Source of the DNA: Dryas octopetala
Lineage: Eukaryota > Streptophyta > Magnoliopsida > Rosales > Rosaceae
Reading direction: 5' to 3'
NCBI GenBank assembly: GCA_963921425.1
Contig: OY992839.1
Location: 13,495,409-13,559,408 of the forward strand
DNA: 64,000 nt
The notes under the pieces were generated by a model that saw only the letters and a list, made by a program, of their open reading frames with translations, was not told the DNA's origin and did not search any database. The position numbers and the translations under genes are program-made. Below are positions 1 to 11,905 of the stretch, one piece after another; position 1 is the first letter of the stretch; every line of letters starts with the position of its first letter.

Positions 1-2
1 AT

Positions 3-59
3 ATAGAGGAAGACTTTATCTCTTCCGATGATGATAGCGACCATGATATTGTTATTTAG
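3..59 (+). CDS. C-terminal tail of CACTA first gene (partial)
   Basis: An open frame enters from the left edge and ends at TAG 57-59. Its 18 visible residues are very acidic (EED, then SDDDSDHD). From its place upstream of the TnpA-like gene and in the same direction, I infer that it is the end of the large TNP2-type transposase gene of this CACTA element. The tail alone has no domain that would prove it. Confidence 0.5.
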   Translation: MEEDFISSDDDSDHDIVI

Positions 60-328
60 TTTTTTTTTTGAAACATGATGTTTATTGTCTTTTTTAATAA
101 GGATATATAATTTAATGGACCTTTATCTACAGTTATGTGGTTTTTTACATGGTTTAAAGTTGGTGATTCTCCATATATATGTTGCTTTAATTTAGTGGTA
201 TTTGTCCAACCAATTTTTAAGTTACAGTTTTCATGGTAAGCTTAGATGAAATGAGTTCATACAAGCTTTCGAGTTTAGAATGTTCAAATTTTATTCTCTA
301 TTGACTATAAACACTAACCATTTCAATC

Positions 329-3247
329 ATGGCAGGCATTTGCATCATTATGGCTACTAGAGGACGACGTCCAATGTTTAAGCACCAATTGAAGACAACA
401 GCACCTCTGATCCAAGACCCACTGGGATCATCTTCTAAGCTTAAAAAAATCAATCCAAAAATGTCCAAACAACCTACAGCATCTCCAATCAATCAAACCT
501 TGAGATCATCTCCTAGAAAGCATGCAACTGTTAATACTAAACACCATACAACACCTCCACCTCCACCTCCACTTCCACCCTCCCCAAATCCAGCAACACC
601 TTCACTTCCAGATACAGTACAATCATCGACAACTTCACAACCAACTCCAGCACCCATGCCCCCTCGTTCGCCTACATTCAGATCAACTTTGAACCTTAAT
701 GAGCACTTCAACTTCCAACCTACAGAGCCATTAGAGACTTCTCAAGTTAGTCATTCCTCTATCCCAGAAGAGGACATTGAAATTAATGGTATGATTTTTT
801 AATTTGTAGATTTGCTCTTGTTTCACAATTTAGTTTTTAGGAAGTAGATTTATACTACAACAAAATTTACAGATTGGTTGTTTTCCTTTTGTCCTTTCAT
901 TGTATGAATTGAAGCATGTTTCTATTACTAACAAGTTTTTATATTGTCAACATTAATATAAGTGATCATTATTTTATATTTGAAGGATACCCTGACAGCA
1001 CATTTTCAAACAAAAATGAACAATTTATAGTTAGGAAATTTAGGAATTTTCACGCAGTCAATTGGTCTAAAATTTATCAACTTGGTTCTAGACTCACTAA
1101 GGATGATCTATAAAAGGAATCGTGCATAGTGGAGCTGTGCAAGTCACAACAATAAGTCAATAAAATTGACAATTTCTCGACAAACACAAAATTTTCTGAT
1201 ATAGGTTCAGTTTAGAAAATTCATTATAAATTCATCATAGCTCCATGTGGCATGGTTTTGATCTTGAACCACTCATTAGTAAGTCTAATTTTACTGATAA
1301 AAAACTTGGATCAAATTTCCTGCCATAAAATTACATAATTCTCACAAGGTCCTACAAGGTTATTGACTGAAAATTAGGTAACATTCTTAAAAACCTTTGG
1401 AGAAAACCATTTTTTCTTAACTGACAAGGTAACTCAACCAACACCAATGGAAATGCAAATTAAACATTAAAAAAAAAAACAAATAAACAGAGATTAGAGC
1501 TCACTAATCTTCCATGAACTTGATGTCAAAATATGCTAAGAATCTAAGAACATGCAAGTCCTTCTCTATCCTCTTATATTTTTCCCCTTTGCTTGTATGT
1601 AAGAAAAACCCAATTGATGTATTTCAATTCATAACCATATTGATGTATTTGCTTGAGAATTTGATTTATGTAGGTTCCAAAATTTGCAAGAAACGCGGTG
1701 TAACACGAGGTCTTGAACTAACAAAGAAGAGACGTGTTGGTGAAATGATTGAAGTTGATATTTCTGATCATACAATGCGAGCTGTGGGACAAAATTGTCA
1801 AATGTACATCACTGATGGAGGGTGTATGATTCGGAGATATGCCCCACTACAAGTAAAGGGTTGGAAGGAAATCCCAAAAAAAATAGTTGCAGGATTAATT
1901 CGTCGAGTACGTGTAAGTACATGATTACATTATGTACCTTACAATAGATTGTTTAGTAACCATATAATCTTTTATTGATATGGTTTGAGTATGTGAATTA
2001 ATATTTACATTGTTAGGGATTTAATTATAGTTGTTAAATTTTCAGGAGAAATTCACTTTAAGTACTGAACCTCATGTGGATGTGGCGATCGTGGACGACA
2101 TGAAGCGCAGATATTATAGGTGGCGCTATGCACTACATGAGAAATTTCTTTCATATGCGACAGTGGAGGAGGCACTTGCGCATTGTCCTAAAAATGTTTC
2201 AAAGGATGATTGGAAGTATCTTGTTAATTATTGGCAAAGTGATGAGTTTATGGTGAGCTTAAGCCGATTAATAATTAATTAGTTGGTGTCTTCATACTCT
2301 TTTTATGGTTTAGATTTATTTATAATTATTAAACTACTCATTCCTTTATTATATGCTTTTAAAACAAAAATGCTAACTTAATATTTTCATTTTAATCAAG
2401 TTAAAGAGCACAAAAAACAAAGAGAATAGGGAAAACTTAACGATAACTCATTGTGCTGGGACAAAGGCATTCAGTCGTCTTCGAGAAGAAAATGTAAGCT
2501 TTCTTTTGAAAATTTTATTTTTTCTCTTATTGTCTGTATGGTATATGCAAGTTGTATAACACCTCTGCATGGTGATCTATATATGGTTGTCAAATTATAT
2601 AGAAAAATCATGAGAGTGGAGAGGAGCCTAGTTGAATTGAAATGTTCAAGCTCACTCGGTTTAGCACAAAAAAAGCATCTTGGGTTGGTGAAGATGCTAG
2701 GACTGCCCATGTAAGTCTTTGTTATATATATAATTAAGTTTATATATTGTATTATTGTTGTAATAATTGAATCAATTACTCTTAATTTATACTATCTTAT
2801 GTGTAGGCTGATATGGAGAAGCTACAAAATCAGCCACAAACAGATGAAAATACTGAAGTTATGACTGATGATCAAGTCTATGATAAAGTTCTTGATACAA
2901 TTATTGGCCATCCACCTCGGCCAGGTTATATACGTGGGCTAGGAGCAGGTCCTAAGCCAAAAAAGTCCAGATTGGAACAATCTAGTCGTGCACAACTTGA
3001 GGAGGCGGCAAGGATAGCAGAGGAGGCTACAAGGAGGGCCGAGGAGGCTACTCAAAGGGCTGAAGCTGCAGAGAGACGAGCTATGCAACTAGCTGAAGAC
3101 TTAGGGTCAATGAAGGCAACTGTTGAGGATGCAGAGAGGCGCTCTAATCAACAAGAAAATGAGTTGCAGACATTAAAGTTAAAGACTAGTGAGATGGACA
3201 ACATGTTAAAGTTGATAGTACAAAGTTTGGCACCATCCACAAATTAA
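329..3247 (+). CDS. CACTA TnpA-like protein (plant transposase, Ptta/En/Spm family), spliced
   Basis: The exons can be read from protein similarity and splice sites: 329 to about 788 (Pro/Ser/Thr-rich N-terminus), 1674-1912, 2046-2252, 2401-2493, part of about 2620-2700, and 2807-3247. The second and third exons carry the family pattern TRGLELTKKRR, then VGQNCQMYITDGG, then VKGWKEIPKKIV. The last exon has YIRGLGAGPKPKK followed by an Ala/Glu/Arg-rich coiled coil and stop TAA at 3247. In known CACTA elements this second gene encodes the protein that binds the subterminal repeats. The exon around 2640-2700 (FSTKKASWVGEDARTAH) does not join the previous exon in phase at any obvious acceptor, so the gene may be slightly decayed or the splice site unusual. 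The start could be Met 329 or Met 350. Confidence 0.75.
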
Positions 3248-4559
3248 AGGTTTATCTATATATATTTCTTTTCTATACTTCTTTATTTAGGGTAAAATAC
3301 AATTTTTAGAGCTTTGATCGCTGGTTATGGTTTCTATACAATAATGTAGATCTAACTCACCCATTAGCAATAATAAATGGGTTTTGATTTGTAAGGGTCG
3401 AGCTTGCCCACTCCCTGTAAATGGGTTTTAGTTTGGTGGGTGCAACAAATGAGTTTGTCCTCATGACTTTAGTTCTTTAATTCTTGTTTTTTTTTCTCTT
3501 TCTATTTGAGCTGCAAATGGATTCCAAAAGTAATTGTTCCTTCCACTGTAGATTTGTTTGAGTGCTGAGAAAATAGAGTAATGAAAAGATGAGATTTTTT
3601 ATTTTCTTTTGGTTCATTTTTCTTATTTGGTGCATGAGAAAATAAGTTGTAGTGGAGGGATAGGAAAGTTGGGGAAGAAGGGGACGGGAATGGCGAGGTG
3701 GGGCGATGGGAAGGAGAAGGTGAAGGGTGGGGACATTGACTAAGGTGGGGTAGCAGGGGAGGGGAAGAGGAAACACTTTTTGTGATTCTCTGTCTTCTTG
3801 TGGCAGTGGCAGTGTCTTCTTTGCTATTTTCTTTTTTCTAGCTTCATGTCGCTCTGGTTCTGTTTCTTTGTATTGGTCATGGACTGGGTGTCATCCCCAT
3901 GACCATTTATTTCTTGTTTCTATATGTAATTGATATATATTGAGAGGCTAGGCAAGGGTAAGTGTGTTTCTTATTAAATATGTTTTAGTTCTAACTTTGT
4001 AATTCCCAATTTTTTATTTCATATCTTTTAGTTGTAACTTTGTATCTCTTTTTAAATATGTTTCTTGGATGTTTCTAGGCTCTAACTCTTCATGAGATAT
4101 ATATGTGTGTGTGTGTGTGTGTATCTATGTGTTTGGCTTGCCGTTCCTTGTTTGGCATAGATATTGCATGCATACTACTAATTATCTAAAAGCATTTCGC
4201 TATGTGGTAGTATTATATTACAAGCACAATGGACTAATACTATTTATGCATCTATCTCTTATTTTCAGATGAATGATTGATCAAAGGCGTACATCTCTCT
4301 TGGAAATTGAATCATGGTTAAATGATTTGGGCTTAAGTGTATATTTTGGAAGTGTTTGTTATGGATGAATTTTGGTATCTAGAGATTTTCTTTTTGGGTT
4401 TTATGTTTAGAATTTGATTTGTGAGAGAGATGTACATGTTTTGGTGGATAAACTTTGATATCCAAAAACTTGTCACTTGTGTCATTTTGAAATGGAATGT
4501 ATATATTAACATCTACTATTGGTACTTGTATATTGAAAACAAAGTAGGATGCATTTAAT
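3248..4559. other. CACTA 3' non-coding region
   Basis: I see no gene. The stretch holds a purine-rich block (about 3640-3770), T-rich segments and a TG microsatellite at about 4103-4121. It lies between the TnpA-like gene and the subterminal repeats. Confidence 0.6.
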
Positions 4560-5140
4560 TTTAAACATTCAATTTGTGACCAATTAATTAAAGTCTCATC
4601 ACTAAAGCTTGCATTTAGTGACCAAATAAATTGGTCACTACATATCCATCTACAAGATTTTAGTGATGAATAATCTTAGTGAGGAACCATGTTCCTCACT
4701 AAAACTTGAACATGACCATCAGTTGATTCAGCTATAGTGATGAAATGGTAGGTTTTAGTGATGAAAATTTTGGTCACTATTTCATGTAATCACCATATCT
4801 AACCATCATGTTTTAGTGATGAATTGATTTAGTGAGGAACATGGTTCCTCACTAAACCATCATCTATATATAGTGATGAAACATAGGTTTTAGTGACCAG
4901 AATTTTGGTCTTTTAGGGATGAATTAGTTCATCACTAATTCAATTATTTTTAGTGAGGAAATACTTTGGTCACTAAACATATAGGGTTTTAGTGATGAAA
5001 TTTTTTTGTTCCTCACTAATAGGCTTTAGTCACTTGGTTCTAGTGACGGTGCAGTGACGAACATTTTTTCGTCACTAAATTGCTTTAGTGATGAAAAATT
5101 GACTTTTAGTGACCAAAATGCTCCATCACTAAAGCCCAAA
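4560..5140. repeat. CACTA subterminal repeat array
   Basis: The motif TTTAGTGATGAA and its variants (TTAGTGACCAAA, TTCCTCACTAAA) occurs many times in both orientations. Such arrays beside CACTA ends are binding sites for the element's TnpA-type protein. The motif differs from the one used by the CACTA element at 44802-51367. Confidence 0.85.
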
Positions 5141-5152
5141 TTTCTTGTAGTG

Positions 5153-5745
5153 CATGTCTCTATTCAGGACATGAAGTTTACTTTGTGTCAACTGAGGACT
5201 AAAATTTTCATTTTGTGTCAATTAAGAATGTTTTTTTTTTCAATTTTGGCCCGACATTGAACCCATTAAACCTCCACCAAATTTAGAAAAATTATACTGA
5301 GTTTAAAGATATGCATCTCCTCTTTACAACTATATAAATATCACTCAAATCGGACCTATACAACTTCAGATAATCAGCACCAAGCTAGGGCACCCGAAAC
5401 TGTTCAATTTTCTAGATATTTTCCCAGAAGTCCGATTGAATAGTTTCAGATACCCTACTTTGGGGCCGATTACCTGGAGTTGTACGTAGATGTCAGATTT
5501 GAGTGATCTTTATATGGTTGTAAAGAGGAGATGCATAGCTTTAAACTCAGTATAAGTTTGCTGAATTTGGTGAAGATTTGATAGGTCCAATGTTGAGCCA
5601 ATGTTAAGATAAAAACTGAAAAAAAACAGGGTCCTTAATTGACACGAAATGGAAGTTTTAGTTCTCAATTGACATAAAGTGAAATTCATGTCCTGAATAG
5701 AGACATGTGGTATAGTTGGAGTCCTTTAACTAAAATTTTCCTAAT
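5153..5745. repeat. Fold-back element, left arm interrupted by the CACTA insertion
   Basis: CATGTCTCTATTCAGGACAT at 5153 is mirrored as its exact inverse ending at 5707. The arms continue inward through inverted segments about GTCAA and AAGTGAAA, the term ACAACCATATAAAGATC, and GATGCATA. The right arm runs on beyond 5707 to about 5745, while the matching outer left arm is missing because the CACTA end at 5152 abuts the repeat. So the CACTA element inserted into this fold-back element. Confidence 0.8.
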
Positions 5746-6705
5746 AATCTTTTTGTTCTTGGACTATTATACTTTTACCTTAACGGTTCTACCATCTAAA
5801 AACCTGATGGAAATATAATTGTAAACTTGATTGAAACAATTTTGAAACTACAAAGACTATATTGACACAATTGAAACAACATGTACGAAATTAAAACAAC
5901 CACCAACTATAGGGACCAAAATGGTTATCTGCTCAAAAATGGAAAGGATGTTTCATTCCCGCTTTTTGATAACTAAAGTTTTACCACAGTTCCCCTACTG
6001 AAAGTAATAATGGTGGATAAAAAAGTGTAAGTGGATTTTTGACGCAACTAAAAATTATTAGTGGCGGAATTACCTCCCACTAAAAGGTTTACCAGTAGTT
6101 CGGTCAAGTCAACCGCATAAACTGTTATTACTAACGGATCTACATTTCGCCAGTAATACCACATTTTAGTTTATAAATTCCTCCCACGCATCACTTGAAA
6201 CTATCACTACTTCAAAAAGCTAAAAAACCTTCTCTCCATGAAGAGCCAAGTTGCGGTTTCTCCAACACCACACCAAGCGATAGAACCAAAAAGTTCTTCG
6301 CCATTTAAAGCAAAAGAACAAACATGATGAACAGATCATTTAAAAGAGCATTCACAAATAGCATGTAGTAGTCATTCCCAACCTAGTTTGCCACACTGAC
6401 AGCAAATAGTCAATCCGGCCATCTCGTTGGACACTTAGCCTCGAGCGTTTGAATGTACGCAAATTCATCTGAGTACCTAAACTGATTTGGTTAATTTTTT
6501 TTTTTTTTTTTTTTTTTATTGGGGTGTTGGCCTATATGGCTATATATATTGTGCGTGATCTCCCTAGCTCATATGTTTTTTTCTCTCTATAATAAAATTG
6601 GATCCCAAATTTGAAAACATTCAAAACATCAAATAAGGGAACAAATTTAAAAAAAAAAAAAAAAAAGAACAATTTATGGCACTTTGATGTTGGTGAAGCA
6701 CAAGA
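5746..6705. other. Intergenic, no gene seen
   Basis: No coding potential is recognisable. The segment includes a poly-T run near 6498-6517 and a poly-A run near 6648-6665. Weak inverted GTGGCGGAATTACC-like text around 6055-6150 suggests another old element, but I could not find its ends. Confidence 0.4.
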
Positions 6706-6714
6706 AAATAAAAA

Positions 6715-7081
6715 GAGTTAATTACACTTACACCCCATGAAGTTTATCGTGTTTTCACACACTCCTTGAGGTTTCAAAAATTACACATACATCCCTGATA
6801 TTTCAAAACTATTGCATATAACTCCCTACAAGAGAAAAAAATAAATAAACAAAAAAAAAATATTTGTATTGAGGTTGGACCTTACACTTTGAGTAATCTT
6901 ATTAGACTATTTCACCCCTTAGCATGTTTTTTTGCATAATTTCTCATCATTTTTTGTTTCACTATAGGAGGTTATATGTAACAGTTTTGAAACCTCAGGG
7001 GGTGTATGTGTAATTGTTGAAATCTCAGGGGGTGTATGTGAAAAGACGATAAATCTCAGGGGGTATAAGTGTAATTAACTC
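6715..7081. mobile_element. Fold-back MITE, Mutator-type 9-bp TSD
   Basis: The ends are GAGTTAATTACACTTACACC and its inverse. They are flanked by the direct 9-bp duplication AAATAAAAA at 6706-6714 and 7082-7090. The arms carry several further copies of the inverted motif CCTCAGGGGGTGTATGTG. There is no coding sequence. A 9-bp TSD with long terminal inverted repeats is the hallmark of Mutator-like elements. Confidence 0.85.
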
Positions 7082-7090
7082 AAATAAAAA

Positions 7091-8095
7091 ACATCTCAAA
7101 CCTACAAAAAAATCCAACCCTTAATAAAATATAAAGAATTTGAGGTGGGTAATTAATGAAAGTCAAGTTTTTTAGTTAACAAAAAGAAACTTAAAAATTG
7201 AAACGAAATTGAAAAAGGTAGCGTGTAAGAAACTAAGATTGTGCTAGGAGATGCGGATGAAAACAAAATTGTAAAGTGGATTTTTTTTTAGGTCGATCAA
7301 ATGTAAAGTAGAACTAAGAGGCTTCAATATGTTGTATAAAGGTGGGAAAAAAATAGTACTTCCTCCAAACAAGAGATATTGACGTTTTTGACATCAGTGA
7401 AAACAATCTTAGACATCAAAGAGGTTATGACCCAACATCTTGGTCATATGGCTTCCTCCGAACAAGTAGAGATATTGGCGTTTTTTTACAGGATCCAATT
7501 TGTTATGGGTACTAGGTTTTCTTCTATCCTTATAGTTTGATGTTCAAACTATCATCTCTCAATTTTAAAAGATGGAGGAGGATTATTTAGCTCTGATGAG
7601 CACTGGGCTTTTGGAGGAGGCTAAGAGAATTTGGATTCAATCTTCACAAATATATTCTTTTTGGTCTTTTTATTCTAAATAAATAAAAATGATTTCATAA
7701 ATTGAATGAAGAGAGTTAGAGGGTGTTGGAGACAAATATTGTTCGAAAAAACAAATAATATATAAATGAAAAAGAAAAGAGTTGCAGGGATCAAGAGGCC
7801 TTCACAGAGAGGCCTTCAATCTTATTTATATTTTAAACTTTCTACTATTTCTGCGGGTTCAATAATGTAATAGCTAGGGTGCATGAGATCGAGAGCTGCA
7901 TATATATTATTGTTACATGCAGGACCGCCAAGGAATTGCTTAATCAATTGTTCACCTAACTTGGACTTTTGCACCTCTAGCTTGTGCTTGTGGAAGAACA
8001 GAAGAAACCAAAATGACTCAATATATTCCTCTTTCTTGCACTCATTGACACAAATAGATTAACATTTCTTGCACAAATAATCTTCCTACCTAATT
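7091..8095. other. Intergenic region upstream of the LTP gene
   Basis: I see no gene. A short imperfect direct repeat (CTTCCTCC, then AGAGATATTG, then CGTTTTT) starts near 7360 and 7452. Confidence 0.4.
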
Positions 8096-8098
8096 TTC

Positions 8099-8116
8099 TA
8101 TATATATATATATATA
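8099..8116 (+). promoter_or_regulatory. Candidate TATA region of the LTP gene
   Basis: A run of TATATATATATATA ends about 60 bases before the start codon. It is followed by three tandem copies of CAAGCTCT (about 8141-8164) in the probable 5' leader. The position fits a core promoter, but simple TA repeats are common here. Confidence 0.45.
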
Positions 8117-8176
8117 GTCCATCATGGATGTATCCATCTCAAGCTCTCAAGCTCTCAAGCTCTCAATTCGGAAACC

Positions 8177-8991
8177 ATGAAACATGCCAGTGTAGCCTGC
8201 AGCCCAATTCCAAGCAGGGCTGCTCCCATATGCATGCTTCTTCTCTTACTGGCTTCGGCTTCAGAGGCCACAATAACATGCAGTGATGTAATCAAGGACC
8301 TTCAACCTTGCGTGAGCTACCTGGTAAATGGCTCGGGAAAGCCACCTGCTGCATGTTGTGCTGGAGCCAAAGCCCTGGCATCTGCGGTATCAACCTCTGC
8401 TGATAAAAAGACGGCATGTGATTGTATGAAGTCAGCAGCCAAGCAAACAAATGTCAATGCCCAATTAGCCCAGGCTCTTCCACGGAACTGTGGGATCAGC
8501 TTGCCCTTCACTATTTCGCCAAATACTGACTGTTCAAAGTGCTTATTCGTACCCTCGATCTCTTTAATTAATTTATTCATCCATACAATATATATATATA
8601 GCTACATATATCCAATATTTAATCTCTCTCCCTGTCCAGCCTTCTTTTGTTTCTTTCCAATTCTATATATATAGAGAAGTGTTCTAAAACTAATTAGTTA
8701 GCAAGTTAATACAAAACTAACAATGCTTTTGGGCCCACCACATAACTAATCTCATAATTCAAACAGTCCATTTTCTAAGCCCTATTTTCAAAGATCATCA
8801 TTGCAAAAAATCAATTACATCAGAAATCATTTAGTTATCTAATTGTAATCAAATATATAGACGATCACTGTTTTCGATAAAAGCATATAAATAATTGTTA
8901 TCATGATCAAATAAGTATGTATATATATATATATATATGTTGACTAAAGAATTTTCTTTTGTTGCCCCATCTGCTTTGCAGGGTTGGTTGA
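8177..8991 (+). CDS. Type 1 non-specific lipid-transfer protein
   Basis: A small secreted, lipid-binding protein of the plant nsLTP1 family, which carries lipids in the apoplast and cuticle. Two exons, 8177-8538 and 8982-8991, join in phase to give 123 aa ending in CSKVG. Residues 1 to about 30 are a signal peptide with a Leu-rich core (LLLLLASAS); the mature part is about 92 aa, the usual 9 kDa. All eight Cys are present (35, 45, 60, 61, 81, 83, 105, 119), spaced C-x9-C-x14-CC-x19-C-x-C-x21-C-x13-C. The intron just before the last codons is the usual LTP intron position. Reading through the intron would add a non-homologous tail, so splicing is preferred. I see no lesion. Confidence 0.93.
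8671..8910. mobile_element. Truncated MITE in the LTP intron
   Basis: This part of the LTP intron matches the left portion of the complete MITE at 60802-61201, including TTAGTTAGCAAGTTAATA, CACATAACTAATCTCATAAT and GTTTTCGATAAAA. The right half is missing and replaced by TA-rich sequence. The copies have clearly diverged. Confidence 0.7.
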
Positions 8992-10610
8992 AGCTGAAGC
9001 ACGCAGCTTGAAGACTGAAATAAAAGTCCTTAATATATATCCATATATAGAATAATATTTTGTTGTGAGACAGTGTTACAAACACAAGATGCTTGTGGTT
9101 GTGTGCTGTGTGAAGATGCTTATCGCAAGTGTTTTTTTATTTTTTTTATTTTCTGTGTGAAGTTTGTCCTAGAGACTATGTTATGGAATTAAGACACAAC
9201 TGTGTTTGAGTTAGTTTTTCCTGTCTTTATAAATTATGCTTCATACATTCTTGTGCCGCTGCAATGTAATTAAATAATTTGTTTACAATATAGTTCTCAA
9301 ATTTATCATAATTATCATCGAATAATTATTTAATCAAATTATAATGTCCAATTATGCGAAGTAGAGTCACAAGTAAATCAAGAATTCATCACGTGAAATC
9401 TCTAGTATGCCCTAGTTTATTTTAATTAATTAACAAGTACACAAAATAACCCTTTCATTAATCCGATTATTGAATGTCTTAGAAATTAAGTCAAATGAGC
9501 TTTCATCTAATAATCTTTACTTGTCTCACCTTAAAATAAGGTATGCATCATAGACACTTGCCTTGAGATATATACTTGAGACCTCATCCCCAGTAGTGAG
9601 TGTGTTAAAATCCCAAATACTCCTAACACAAGTACATTATGCATCCAAATTTCGGAGTTCAAAAGGTCTATAGTCCTTAAACCAATTAATTTTGTCTTAC
9701 AAGCATTATTAAGTTCAATAATTTTATTTCACCAAACAGGTCAAACAATCACAACATTCAACAATTTCCAAACGAGGAATCCAATTGACAATATTACATT
9801 TCGTCACACAACTTGATAAGCAACGAGGAATCCAATTGACAATATTACATTTCGTCACACAACTTGATAAGCAACAAGTCAACTGCCATGTCAATGACCC
9901 ATAGCAATGTATATAGATAACAGCTCAATAGAGCATCACCAGCAACTAGTCATGCCTTCACATCCATCTTGTGTACCGTTTCAACTACAATACCATTTCA
10001 TTAAACATAATAGTTCACCAAAACATATAAGTCAAAGGTAAGGTATCACCACCTAAGTTCCGAGAAAAACCCTAGTTCGCTCTTCTCACCACCACCTTAT
10101 GAGATCGACCATTACACAAACTGTTCCTTGAGGGTCATGTAAAATGACCTTTTTGCCCTTGCGAACAAACACGAGACAAAGAATTAATGAAAGACTAATT
10201 CGATTTCAAACCTCAAAAGAATAACAATATGGATGAGTTGGGTGGACTTTATCCTTTATTAGAATTATTTGATCAACGTTCCGAAATCGGTCTCTTGTTT
10301 GAGAACCGAAACGGTCCACCACTTTGACCAAGCAAGATGGGACAAAGCTTCATGATTACCTATAACAAATATATGATTTAACTTTAAGAACTAGAAACCA
10401 AAAATACGTGTTTTGCAGCAAAAAGGGTAAAATGACCAAAATGCCCCTAGACTAAACCGAATATCTAGGGTTTACTTCACGCTAGATGTGTCATCTTTGG
10501 AAAAGATAGATGGTCAACAGATTCGTACGTTATCCATGGCAAGCACTTGTTTGGTCAGGATCTCGGGAGCTAGATTCGGATGAAGATGTTGACCCTGTAA
10601 CTAAGACTCA
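8992..10610. other. Intergenic, no gene seen; contains a 51-bp tandem duplication
   Basis: A 51-bp unit beginning ACGAGGAATCCAATTGACAA is present twice in tandem (about 9772-9822 and 9823-9873), nearly identical and therefore recent. Otherwise I see no gene or recognised element. Confidence 0.5.
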
Positions 10611-10611
10611 A

Positions 10612-11690
10612 ATGTTCCAAATACTCACTCCATGGTGACTAGAAGGAAGACAGGTATTGTGAAATCAAACTCTAAGTATGCATTATCAATTCATGTTACT
10701 AATTCTCTTGTGGAGCTGACTTGTTTTACATAGGCTAACAAACATGAACATTTGAGACAGGCCATGGCTGAAGAGTTTAATGCTTTTCAACGGGCTGAGA
10801 CTTGGACACTTATGCCTTCTTATCCAGAATGTGTTGCCTAACAAGTGGGTCTATCATACAAAGCCCAATTAGTATAGCTAATGGGTTTCACCAATAGCCG
10901 GGTCTTGACTATGGTAAAACATTTAGCCCAATGGTCAATCACAGTACTATCTATCTCATTTTGGCCATTCGACAATTGGACGTGCAATGCTTTCTTGCAT
11001 GTTTACTTGTCTTAAGAAGTGTACATGTGACAACACGGTTTATTAACCCTTAGTATCCTCATCATGTCTGTAAGCTTCGTCGATTATTATATTGGCTTAA
11101 ATAGGCTATGAGGCCTTGGTTTACTTGTTTCTCTACTCATTTAGAACATCTAGGTTTTCAAGCTTCACTTGCTGATTATTCTCTCTTCACATATGATAAT
11201 GGGCTTGTTATCATTTATTTTCTAATATATATAGACTATATTCTAATCATAGGTAATGATGTGTTACATATTGTTACTTTAATTAAAGAACTTGGACACA
11301 CGTTCTCCATGAAAGACTTAGGCCTGTTACATTATTTTTAGGTCTTGACGTAGTTCAATCTCCACAGGGATTGCATCTTTTCTAGTTAAAGTTTATTCTG
11401 GATTTACTCAAACGCACATACATGATTGATGCTAAACCAATTTCTACTCCAGCTATTAGTGGCCATCGTTTAAGTCTTTGTAATGGGGATCCTCTTCATG
11501 ATCCTACCAACTATTGAAGCACAGTTGGTGCCCTTCAATATCTCACACTAACAAGGCCGGATATAGCCTTTATTGTTAACCAATTTTGCCGGTTCATGCA
11601 TACTCCTACGACAATTCATTGGGCACGGTTAAATGAATACTTCATTATCTCAAAAATAGTATTCTCATGGAATTTTATATTCTCCAAGTT
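10612..11690 (+). pseudogene. Ty1/copia polyprotein fragment (reverse transcriptase region)
   Basis: Translation in shifting frames gives copia landmarks in order: MVTRRKTGI before the RT, then QAMAEEFNAFQRAETWTL, then WFTCFSTHLEHLGFQASLAD, a degenerate LIYIDYILIIGND (normally YVDD at the active site, here YIDY), FSMKDLGLLHYF, and a [15 protein letters not shown] segment. There are many stops and frameshifts, including a broken region about 10840-11100. LTRs are not evident. It is an old, dead fragment between the LTP and alpha-galactosidase genes. Confidence 0.85.
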
Positions 11691-11905
11691 TTTTGAATAT
11701 AATTGCCTTTTCAAATGCAAACTATGGAGGCCTGATAATCGTCGCCACAAAATGCAAAGATACAGATAACCGGTGGAAAACAGAAGCTATGCTTCTGCTT
11801 CCTCCATAATATTATTGGAAACCAAGTTCTGGTAAGAGGCTAGAAAATTAGGAAGGTGGAGAGTTCAACAACACCATGAACACTCCAATTCAACTGAATT
11901 TATGG

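Larger units (their letters stand above)
1..5152 (+). mobile_element. CACTA (En/Spm-like) transposon, right part
   Basis: The left end lies outside the window. The right terminus reads GCCCAAATTTCTTGTAGTG and ends at 5152; its reverse complement begins CACTACAAGAAA, a typical CACTA terminus. Inside are the last codons of one gene (3-59), a second spliced gene of the plant transposase Ptta/En/Spm type (329-3247), and a subterminal block of short direct and inverted motifs (about 4560-5140). Two genes followed by a subterminal repeat array is the classic autonomous CACTA layout. The three bases after the end, CAT, should be the target-site duplication, but the left copy cannot be seen. Confidence 0.9.

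Noticed and set aside
4560..5140. CRISPR-like array
   Set aside because: Repeats are short, in both orientations and irregularly spaced, in a plant CACTA subterminal region.
8177..8674. A single-exon 165-residue LTP with an Ile/Tyr-rich tail
   Set aside because: The tail lies in intron sequence containing a MITE; splicing 8538 to 8982 gives the normal LTP end CSKVG.
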